64,000 nt of DNA from Reticulitermes speratus (lineage: Eukaryota > Arthropoda > Insecta > Blattodea > Rhinotermitidae). The stretch is taken from assembly GCA_021186555.1 (NCBI GenBank), contig JAJKFL010000006.1, forward strand, positions 1,661,501-1,725,500, in the 5' to 3' direction. Shown piece by piece: positions 54,597-64,000 of the stretch (within the stretch, counting starts at the first letter, position 1; the number at the start of each line of letters is the position of its first letter). The notes beneath the pieces were generated by a model, which saw only the letters and a program-made list of their open reading frames with translations, was not told the origin of the DNA and made no database searches. Made by a program: the position numbers and the translations under genes.

Positions 54597-55786
54597 AAGG
54601 CCAGTGTGACTGTGACGTCTACTGTAACTATAAGTGACCAGTGTGACTGTGACGTCTACTGTAACTATAAGTGACCAGTGTGACTGTGACGTCTACTGTA
54701 AATATAAGTGACCAGTGTGACTGTGACGTCTACTGTAACTATAAGTGACCAGTGTGACTGTGACGTCTACTGTAACTATAAGTGACCAGTGTGACTGTGA
54801 CGTCTACTGTAACTTTAAGTGACCAGTGTGACTGTGTCGTCTACTGTAACTGTAAGTGACCAGTGTGACTGTGACGTCTACTGTAACTGTAAGTGACCAG
54901 TGTGACTGTGACGTCTACTGTAACTGTAAGTGACCAGTGTGACTGTGACGTCTACTGTAACTGTAAGTGACCAGTGTGACTGTGACGTCTACTGTAACTA
55001 TAAGTGACCAGTGTGACTGTGACGTCTACTGTAACTATAAGTGACCAGTGTGACTGTGACGTCTACTGTAACTATAAGTGACCAGTGTGACTGTGACGTC
55101 TACTGTAACTGTAAGTGACCAGTGTGACTGTGACGTCTACTGTAACTGTAAGTGACCAGTGTGACTGTGACGTCTACTGTAACTGTAAGTGACCAGTGTG
55201 ACTGTGACGTCTACTGTAACTGTAAGTGACCAGTGTGACTGTGACGTCTACTGTAACTGTAAGTGACCAGTGTGACTGTGACGTCTACTGTAACTATAAG
55301 TGACCAGTGTGACTGTGACGTCTACTGTAACTGTAAGTGACCAGTGTGACTGTGACGTCTACTGTAACTGTAAGTGACCAGTGTGACTGTGACGTCTACT
55401 GTAACTGTAAGTGACCAGTGTGACTGTGACGTCTACTGTAACTATAAGTGACCAGTGTGACTGTGACGTCTATTGTAACTGTAAGTGACCAGTGTGACTG
55501 TGACGTCTACTGTAACTATAAGTGACCAGTGTGACTGTGACGTCTACTGTAAATGTAAGTGACCAGTGTGACTGTGACGTCTACTGTAACTGTAAGTGAC
55601 CAGTGTGACTGTGACGTCTACTGTAACTATAAGTGACCAGTGTGACTGTGACGTCTACTGTAACTATAAGTGACCAGTGTGACTGTGACGTCTACTGTAA
55701 ATGTAAGTGACCAGTGTGACTGTGACGTCTACTGTAACTGTAAGTGACCAGTGTGACTGTGACGTCTACTGTAACTATAAGTGACC
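54597..55786. repeat. Minisatellite, 37-bp unit
   Basis: About 32 copies of a unit with GACCAGTGTGACTGTGACGT and CTACTGTAACTATAAGT (or CTGTAAGT). Each has TGACGTCT, close to a CRE, giving a regular lattice of such sites. Confidence 0.96.
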
Positions 55787-56308
55787 ACTAGTGTCTTCAA
55801 CAGACTCAAGCAGCGTAAAGAAATTCAAACCCAATATCAGGGGAAATGTTTTGTATGGTAGCCATACACACAAACGTGTGTCAATAGTCTGAATAACAAA
55901 TGTTTCCTTTCTTTGCCCGATTCTTGTCAAAGGGAAACGTATTCTGCTGAAACAATTGGCCGCGTTTATTACCTATGGCGATTTTGTGGTACATTTCTCT
56001 CAAAAATGTTCTGTTACGTACAGCCGTGGGTTTGCACTACGTTCGCTTCATTTCTCTACGTTTGCGAGGCAATGAAGCAGACGTTGAAATAGGTCGCTTT
56101 TTCACTATAAAATTCGGTTTCTTTGCCTAGCAACCAGAACACTAGACAAATAGTTTTTACAGGCTTCTGCACACAAGATGAGAATTTTCACGTAGGATTG
56201 AGTGAAGATTTCTCTCAATCTCGGATTAGACCCTCTAAAGCCCAGTGGTTACTATATGTACCGCCACGTTTAACATTCACAAATTCTATGTTCTGCCCAC
56301 ACAGTGTA
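55787..56308. other. Unassigned DNA before the 114-bp array
   Basis: No gene recognised. The right end, from about 56285, is the unique parental-like flank of the array (TTCTGCCCACACAGTGTATT). Confidence 0.4.
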
Positions 56309-59030
56309 TTTGTGTGTTTTGTGTGGATCTCAGAACAAACAGCGATTATTTCACTGTACAGCATTAACTGACTGGTTTGTATAACTGAGACGGTGTGTGT
56401 TTACTGCGCGGTACGGACTGTATTTATGTGTTTTGTGTGGATCTCAGAACAAACAGCGATTATTTCACTGTACAACATTAACTGACTGGTTTGTATAACT
56501 GAGACGGTGTGTTTACTGCGCGGTACGGACTGCATTTATGTGTTTTGTGTGGATCTCAGAACAAACAGCGATTATTTCACTGTACAACATTAACTGACTG
56601 GTTTGTATAACTGAGACGTAGTGTGTTTACTGCGCGGTACGGACTGTATTTATGTGTTTTGTGTGGATCTCAGAACAAACAGCGATTATTTCACTGTACA
56701 ACATTAACTGACTGGTTTGTATAACTGAGACGGAGTGTGTTTACTGCGCGGTACGAGCTGTATTTATGTGTTTTGTGTGGATCTCAGAACAAACAGCGAT
56801 TATTTCACTGTACAACATTAACTGACTGGTTTGTATAACTGGGACGGAGTGTGTTTACTGCGCGGTACGGACTGTATTTATGTGTTTTGTGTGGATCTGA
56901 GAACAAACAGCGATTATTTCACTGTACAGCATTAACTGACTGGTTTGTATAACTGAGACGGAGTGTGTTTACTGCGCGGTACGGACTGTATTTATGTGTT
57001 TTGTGTGGATCTCAGAACAAACAGCGATTATTTCACTATACAGCATTAACTGACTGGTTTGTATAACTGAGACGGAGTGTGTTTACTGCGCGGTACGGAC
57101 TGCATTTATGTGTTTTTGTGTGGATCTCAGAACAAACAGCGATTATTTCACTGTACAACATTAACTGACTGGTTTGTATAACTGAGACGGAGTGTGTTTA
57201 CTGCGCGGTACGGACTGTATTTATGTGTTTTGTGTGGATCTCAGAACAAACAGCGATTATTTCACTGTACAACATTAACTGACTGGTTTGTATAACTGAG
57301 ACGGAGTGTGTTTACTGCGCGGTACGAGCTGTATTTATGTGTTTTGTGTGGATCTCAGAACAAACAGCGATTATTTCACTGTACAACATTAACTGACTGG
57401 TTTGTATAACTGAGACGGTGTGTGTTTACTGCGCGGTACGGACTGTATTTATGTGTTTTGTGTGGATCTCAGAACAAACAGCGATTATTTCACTGTACAA
57501 CATTAACTGACTGGTTTGTATAACTGGGACGGAGTGTGTTTACTGCGCGGTACGGACTGTATTTATGTGTTTTGTGTGGATCTGAGAACAAACAGCGATT
57601 ATTTCACTGTACAGCATTAACTGACTGGTTTGTATAACTGAGACGGAGTGTGTTTACTGCGCGGTACGGACTGTATTTATGTGTTTTGTGTGGATCTCAG
57701 AACAAACAGCGATTATTTCACTGTACAACATTAACTGACTGGTTTGTATAACTGAGACGGAGTGTGTTTACTGCGCGGTACGGACTGTATTTATGTGTTT
57801 TGTGTGGATCTCAGAACAAACAGCGATTATTTCACTGAAACACATTACTGACTGTTATGTATTAAGAGACGAGGTGTGTTACTGGCGTACAGCTGTATTT
57901 AAGTGAATTGATTGGGGATCTAAACAAACAGGCGATTATTCACTGTAAACATGTAATGACTAGTTTTGTATAAACTAAAAGACGGGATGTTTTATGGCTC
58001 GCAAGTGAGCTGAATAATATATGTTTTTTTGTGGGATTTTTCAAAGAAACAGCGATTTTTCACTGAACAACATTATACTGATGGCTTTGTTAGTGGACCC
58101 GAGAGTGTTTGTTACTGCGCGGTACGGACTTCATTTTTGTTTTGTGTGGAATTGAGAACAAACATGCGTTATTTCACTGTACACAAATGATTGTTTGTAA
58201 ACGAGACGAGTGTTTTTACAGGCCGGTACGGACTGAATTTAGTGTATTTGTGTGGATCTCAGAACAAACTGCGATTATTTAAAACTGTACATATTAACTG
58301 CAGTTTGTAAAACAATCTGACGTGTTTACTGCGCGTACGACGGCATTTATGTGGTTTTGTGTGGATCTCAGAACAAACAGCGATTATTTCACTGTACAAC
58401 ATTAACTGACTGGTTTGTATAACTGAGACGGTGAGTGTTTACTGCGCGGTACGGACTGTATTTATGTGTTTTGTGTGGATCTCAGAACAAACAGCGATTA
58501 TTTCACTGTACAACATTAACTGACTGGTTTGTATAACTGAGACGGAGTGTGTTTACTGCGCGGTACGAGCTGTATTTATGTGTTTTGTGTGGATCTCAGA
58601 ACAAACAGCGATTATTTCACTGTACACATTAACTGACTGGTTTGTATAACTGAGACGGTGTGTGTTTACTGCGCGGTACGGACTGTATTTATGTGTTTTG
58701 TGTGGATCTCAGAACAAACAGCGATTATTTCACTGTACAGCATTAACTGACTGGTTTGTATAACTGAGACGGAGTGTGTTTACTGCGCGGTACGGACTGT
58801 ATTTATGTGTTTTGTGTGGATCTCAGAACAAACAGCGATTATTTCACTGTACAGCATTAACTGACTGGTTTGTATAACTGAGACGGAGTGTGTTTACTGC
58901 GCGGTACGGACTGTATTTATGTGTTTTGTGTGGATCTCAGAACAAACAGCGATTATTTCACTGTACACATTAACTGACTGGTTTGTATAACTGAGACGGA
59001 GTGTGTTTACTGCGCGGTACGGACTGCAGC
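56309..59030. repeat. Minisatellite, 114-bp unit
   Basis: About 24 copies with TTTACTGCGCGGTACGGACT, TGTGTGGATCTCAGAACAAA and CAGCGATTATTTCACTGTAC. Copies are nearly identical except for 57836-58340, where about four units are full of indels and substitutions. Part of the unit matches dispersed sequence at 52090-52160 and 41575-41650. Confidence 0.96.
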
Positions 59031-59074
59031 TTTAAATACAATTCACGTTACCTGTTGTCTTTAAATGGACCGTG

Positions 59075-59225
59075 CCATGGCTTACGCATTTACTTGCGGT
59101 GTCTCACCATCACGGAGGCCCGGGTTCGATCCACGTGAGATTTGTGGTTCACAAACTGACACTGGGAGTGGTTTTCCTCCCAGTAATTCGGTTTTCACCT
59201 GTCGATAAAGGTCCAAAACACAATC
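59075..59225 (+). mobile_element. tRNA-derived SINE, family F2
   Basis: Box B GGGTTCGATCC (59122-59132), with a weak box A. The body GAGATTTGTGGTTCACAAAC and TTCGGTTTTCACCTGTC matches the other F2 copies. Confidence 0.72.
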
Positions 59226-60384
59226 ACGAACAATGGAATATGTTCTACAATGTAACAGGCGTATTTGATTCTAAGAATTAAAGAAATGCTAGCAATAAAA
59301 ATTAAAATAACCTATAAAAATTATAAAGAGAAGAAGGAATTATATTCATAAAATACAAATATTTTCGGAAGTACGAAATATTTTAAATTATTGAAGAAAA
59401 TCTCATTTCATAAAGCACGAACACAATGAATATCTCTTAACAAAAGACAGAGCTTAGCTGAGCTGATAGTGAGCTGCACAACAGCAACGGAGGGCGAAAG
59501 CCGATACTCCAGCCACGTATTCTCATAAACTCGATTCTTCGAAATGAGCCACGAAATGTCGAAACGGCGGTATGAAATTGGTGATCGCGGAGGATTGAAA
59601 ACGCCTACATCGAGGTCCACTGTGTGCTGAAACACGCTACGACAGCTATCACATCCCTGCAATTCAGCCTTCCTGATGTTGCAAGTGCACAGCGCTGCTG
59701 ACCAATCAGCACGTGCCTTGTTTACTTGTATCTTCACAAATGTCAAGTCTGTCCCGCCACGACCTTGATATTAATTCGACCAGCCTCGAAGTTGCTAACT
59801 GCCATGTCTAAATATACGTACCTACACAAACATGAATACCGAGTCAAAATAGTAAACCTACGAATGCACTATATTGACCACTTTTTATGGTATTTCCCTC
59901 ACCCAAGTGTTGGAACTTAAAGTCCACACACAGCTTGAACACAGCAAGAGCATCCAACCACAAGAAGGAATACGGCAGTTGTTAACTTTGTGTAAGTTAG
60001 CTAAAAGGGAAAATTACGACAGTCCACATTTTTTAATACATTTATAAAACAGGTTTGAAATTCATTTCGCGTGATTTAAGATTCTAATAGACACAGTACA
60101 AAATCGACAAATTTATAGGGTTTGTATGAAACTTCATTTTATGGTTTTAATACTTTAACAGCTATTGTACATAGTGTGCATTTTGTTTTAATATAGTGAT
60201 AATTGGTAACACACGACAACCTGAGATTGAACTTTTATAGTTCGAAACAAGTGTAGGGTTGAGGGGAATAGGCCATATAAAAGTGGACAAGATAGGCAAT
60301 GTGGATGTTTTTGTTATTGACTTTAAAAAATGCACTTTTGGTGGTGTATACTGTGGAAGAAATACGAGGTTGTTTCATGGGGAA
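59226..60384. other. Mostly unassigned DNA with dispersed repeat D2, copy 2
   Basis: The segment 59430-59530 (minus strand: ACGTGGCTGGAGTATCGGCT, AGCTCTGTCTTTTGTTAA) is related to 21120-21245. The 112-codon minus-strand open frame around it is part of this repeat. The rest is AT-rich. Confidence 0.45.
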
Positions 60385-61175
60385 ATGGTTCGTATGGGAC
60401 AGAGCAATAGTGGCACTGTCTTGTGTGGTGATCAGTCGCTATGGGACAGAGCAATAGTGGCACTGTCTTGTGTGGTGATCAGTCGCTATGGGACAGAGCA
60501 ATAGTGGCACTGTCTTGTGTGGTGATCAGTCGCTATGGGACAGAGCAATAGTGGCACTGTCTTGTGTGGTGATCAGTCGCTATGGGACAGAGCAATAGTG
60601 GCACTGTCTTGTGTGGTGATCAGTCGCTATGGGACAGAGCAATAGTGGCACTGTCTTGTGTGGTGATCAGTCGCTATGGGACAGAGCAATAGTGGCACTG
60701 TCTTGTGTGTTGATCAGTCGCTATGGGACAGAGCAATAGTGGCACTGTCTTGTGTGGTGATCAGTCGCTATGGGACAGAGCAATAGTGGCACTCTCTTGT
60801 GTGGTGATCAGTCGCTATGGGACAGAGCAATAGTGGCAGTCTTGTGTGGTGATCAGTCGCTATGGGACAGATCAATAGTGGCACTCTCTTGTGTGGTGAT
60901 CAGTCGCTATGGGACAGAGCAATAGTGGCAGTCTTGTGTGGTGATCAGTCGCTATGGGACAGAGCAATAGTGGCACTCTCTTGTGTGGTGATCAGTCGCT
61001 ATGGGACAGAGCAATAGTGGCAGTCTTGTGTGGTGATCAGTCGCTATGGGACAGAGCAATAGTGGCACTGTCTTGTGTGGTGATCAGTCGGTATGGGACA
61101 GAGCAATAGTGGCAGTCTTGTGTGGTGATCAGTCGCTATGGGACAGAGCAATAGTGGCAGTCTTGTGTGGTGATC
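60385..61175. repeat. Minisatellite, 47/44-bp unit
   Basis: About 17 copies of a unit with TATGGGACAGAGCAATAGTG and TGTCTTGTGTGGTGATCAGT; the 44-bp form lacks CTG. The short forms cluster in the right half and alternate with long ones, again suggesting block duplication. Confidence 0.95.
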
Positions 61176-62575
61176 ACGATCACAGGAGTGTGCAGCGTGA
61201 GCGAGCGAACACGACGGACGTTACTGAGTAAACACGTGAAGCAGTTAATGCCAGTAATAAGCTGCCACGTGCGTGATAAACGTCGGTGGTGCGGAGCACA
61301 AAATGCAGGAAAAGAGGTGAAACTGAAAACTGATAATAGCAAGACGAAGTAGCTGATGAAGGCAAACACAACACACAAAACGCAAGCAGCAGTCAGCAAA
61401 GTAACTCGCCGTAACACAACGCAAGACTTACGTGCGCTGTACAACGGAAAAACCAGCAGCCAAGACCAGTGGCCAGCCAGTTACTCGAACCAATATACGG
61501 ACATTTACCCATGAAATTTTAATTTTAAATTTTATTCTTTAACTGCACATAAAAAGATAGGTCCTATAAACAAATTTTAAAGACATTTTGAAGAATATCA
61601 CAGCAATTACACAACCGTCTACCCACATGTTATGCTATAAAAACTACAATATTATTGTATCATACGCGTTTTAATATTTGCAAGATCTCTCAAAAAACTT
61701 TTTACCTTGATATTTAAGATTTTGTAGAAGAATGCCTGATGATCATTTTCGATCGAAACATGTAGCTTTTGAAAATAACAATAAAAATGTTGTGTTAGAC
61801 GGACTAATATATATCTAACTAAATGTATTTAAGTGGCAGTATTAGCAGACACGTGGATGTCCTCAACTTTACAACATATTCGCGCATGTCGGCAGAGGCT
61901 AGAGCAAACACGCCGATAAGCGCACGTCAACCGGTCACGTGACACATGCTGAACGTGCACACAGCGAACTTTGCACGTTCTAGCAAGGCAGCTGGACAGA
62001 AAACGAGCTGCTTATTTACTGGTTATTATTTTCGACAAGATTGCAAACTTTGTCGATAACTGTCGTATATGCAAGGTCGTACCTGGTGCGGGGGGGGGGG
62101 GGGGGGGGGGGAGTTCTGCGCTCAACTAATTTTAAATTATTCAGCCAAATAAAAGGACAGTCAATACATGACTTTCTGTTAAGTTCATATTTATGTTAGG
62201 GGCGGCCATTGCGATTACTCGCCGCGGGCGTCAAACCTAGCTACGACCCGGAGTACGAGTATATTTTTAACAAGTCAAAAAATGAATAAAATGTTTGAAG
62301 TGCTGTCCGTACTTTTCCTTGCTGAAATTAAAACTCAATGGGGCGAAGGTGAAGGAAGAATACTTCTGGGCGATAACACAGGCGGCGGGGTCGTCATACT
62401 GCGGTCGATCAGGTTCCAGTGTGATCGACTTTGCATTTCAACTCGACTCCCTTCTGTATACAAGTACACAGTTGACCATGTGTGCGCAGTTCCGACGTAC
62501 GCAAAATTCGACTTGCGCCGGACCTTCCCGCAGGTATCTATTGCGGAAGTCAGAAGTGGCTGTGCCTTGCACTTG
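61176..62575. other. Unassigned DNA with a G22 homopolymer
   Basis: No gene recognised. G22 is at 62090-62111. Around 61750-61770 CGATCGAAACATGTAGC resembles the end of insect mobile elements. A 114-codon plus-strand frame at 62282-62626 runs into the CT repeat and has no recognisable domain. Confidence 0.4.
62090..62111. repeat. Poly-G tract, 22 bases
   Basis: Uninterrupted G22. Its exact length is doubtful because sequencing is unreliable in such runs. Confidence 0.85.
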
Positions 62576-62576
62576 C

Positions 62577-62599
62577 TCTCTCTCTCTCTCTCTCTCTCT
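62577..62599. repeat. (CT)n microsatellite
   Basis: About 11 CT dinucleotides. Confidence 0.9.
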
Positions 62600-62939
62600 T
62601 ACCCGGCTTATCTAAACCACACTTAATAGTTCAGCTCATATTCACAGAAAACACATACAGACCAACTAGTTAACGAAGTGTATTGGGAGAGTCAAATGGG
62701 ACAGACAGACAGACACACACAGTCTGTTAATGCTAAGCAAGTGGCAAGTATAGGAGCGCTGTGCATAAAGTGCTAAGTAGGCAGATGATGCTAAATAAGC
62801 TTGACGTTATTACTAACTAAAGTAACGAAATACAGTATTGCCATTTTGCCACGAAACTCCTTCGAAGCCTATAATAACCTCATGGGACAGTTAGCGTGTG
62901 GAGCTGCGCTCTGGTGGCAGTTAGTAAAAGCAAGACGTC

Positions 62940-63056
62940 GACCTATTGGTTCAGTCGTAGGACGCTGTTCTCGTCCAATCAGCATCTCGTCCTCGATTAG
63001 GAAACAAACGCCTACAAAAGGGCCGGGTAGGAGAGACACAAGCAGCGTATAAAAGC
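62940..63056 (+). promoter_or_regulatory. Possible TATA/CCAAT promoter
   Basis: TATAAAAG at 63048-63055 is preceded by CCAAT (about 62975) and ATTGG (about 62944), an arrangement typical of a class II core promoter. No downstream gene is recognised before the array at 63277, so it may belong to a repeat or a gene beyond the window. Confidence 0.3.
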
Positions 63057-63276
63057 ACACGTTTGTAAAGTGGTAACATCCCGTCGGGTTACGAGGATTG
63101 GACAACCTGTGTCGGGTATCCCTGGTACCTTGTTTGTTCATTTATATCGGGTAAATGCATAAATCACAATATTGTCTTTATACCAGTAGCGGAAACAACA
63201 CTAATTCAGTTCAACTCCATACTTAATTATTACGTGCTGACTCAACAGCAGAAATGTCGCCAATAATAATAATAAT

Positions 63277-64000
63277 AATATACTTGTGTATTGGATGGTG
63301 TTGTGGCATTTTACAGGTGTGGTTGTTGGATGGTGTTGTGTGGCATTTTATAGGTGTGGTTGTTGGATGGTGTTGTAGTGGCATTTTACAGGTGTGGTTG
63401 TTGGATGGTGTTGTAGTGGCATTTTATAGGTGTGGTTGTTGGATGGTGTTGTAGTGGCATTTTATAGGTGTGGTTGTTGGATGGTGTTGTAGTGGCATTT
63501 TATAGGTGTGGTTGTTGGATGGTGTTGTAGTGGCATTTTATAGGTGTGGTTGTTGGATGGTGTTGTAGTGGCATTTTATAGGTGTGGTTGTTGGATGGTG
63601 TTGTAGTGGCATTTTATAGGTGTGGTTGTTGGATGGTGTTTGTAGTGGCATTTTACAGGTGTGGTTGTTGGATGGTGTTGTAGTGGCATTTTTATAGGTG
63701 TGGTTGTTGGATGGTGTTGTAGTGGCATTTTATAGGTGTGGTTGTTGGATGGTGTTGTAGTGGCATTTTATAGGTGTGGTTGTTGGATGGTGTTGTAGTG
63801 GCATTTTATAGGTGTGGTTGTTGGATGGTGTTGTAGTGGCATTTTATAGGTGTGGTTGTTGGATGGTGTTGTAGTGGCATTTATATGGTGTGGTTGTTGG
63901 ATGGTGTTGTAGTGGCATTATTATAGGTGTGGTTGTTGGATGGTGTTGTAGTGGCATTTTATAGGTGTGGTTGTTGGATGGTGTTGTAGTGGCATTTATA
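63277..64000. repeat. Minisatellite, 38-bp unit, runs off the right edge
   Basis: About 19 copies of a unit with TGTGGTTGTTGGATGGTGTT and GTAGTGGCATTTTATAGG. It starts just after an (AAT)n run near 63262-63280. Full length unknown. Confidence 0.96.

Noticed and set aside
59408..59746. 112-codon minus-strand gene
   Set aside because: Part of it is a dispersed repeat also found at 21120-21245; no splice sites or domain.
62282..62626. Protein-coding exon
   Set aside because: The open frame has no recognisable domain, overlaps another open frame and ends in a CT microsatellite.
1..64000. Centromeric or telomeric satellite block
   Set aside because: Unit sequence and length change from array to array and host exons lie between them; no telomeric TTAGG run is seen.

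Overview
The window is nuclear DNA of an animal, almost certainly an insect: GT-AG introns, secreted CUB-domain coding, a peroxisomal uricase, several tRNA-derived SINE families and non-LTR retrotransposon fragments. From memory, the LINE and SINE types resemble those of cockroaches and termites (Blattodea), but this is a family-level impression and not a search result. There is no sign of prokaryotic organisation.

Two host genes can be assembled exon by exon, both on the minus strand. (1) A multi-CUB secreted protein starts at 9026 with a signal peptide and runs leftwards through six exons to 1564. It encodes at least five CUB domains plus a proline-rich linker that is itself a 27-bp coding minisatellite, and it probably continues past the left edge. 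All five splice junctions keep phase, but the 2.4-kb third exon needs frame changes. (2) Urate oxidase (uricase) is complete: five exons between 36209 and 14341, 326 residues, with the expected active-site residues and a C-terminal AKL peroxisomal signal. Its introns total about 21 kb and 63-73% of three of them is tandem repeat. No host gene was recognised to the right of 36.3 kb.

The dominant property of the window is minisatellite DNA. About 29 arrays with unrelated units (8 to 114 bp) cover roughly half of the 64 kb. Several arrays can be traced to the sequence they sit in. The 31-bp array downstream of uricase has its last unit overlapping the uricase stop codon. A 34-bp direct duplication contains the uricase start codon. 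Three arrays (19, 21 and 22 bp) lie inside one decayed LINE and appear to be amplified from its codons. An 18-bp array grows out of another LINE fragment. The simplest reading is a genome in which short tandem amplification starts readily from any sequence, including exon edges and transposon remnants. This is the most unusual signal here.

Layout: 1-0.8 kb array; 1.5-9.1 kb CUB gene with SINEs and a LINE tail in its introns; 9.1-12.1 kb flank with two small arrays; 12.1-14.35 kb array touching the uricase 3' end; 14.34-36.2 kb uricase; 36.2-43.4 kb uricase 5' flank with a foldback element, two arrays and dispersed repeats; 43.5-49.5 kb two long arrays; 49.5-51.8 kb SINE and LINE with nested arrays; 53.3-64 kb six more arrays separated by unassigned DNA. 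Several patches inside arrays carry dense indels and look like assembly error.
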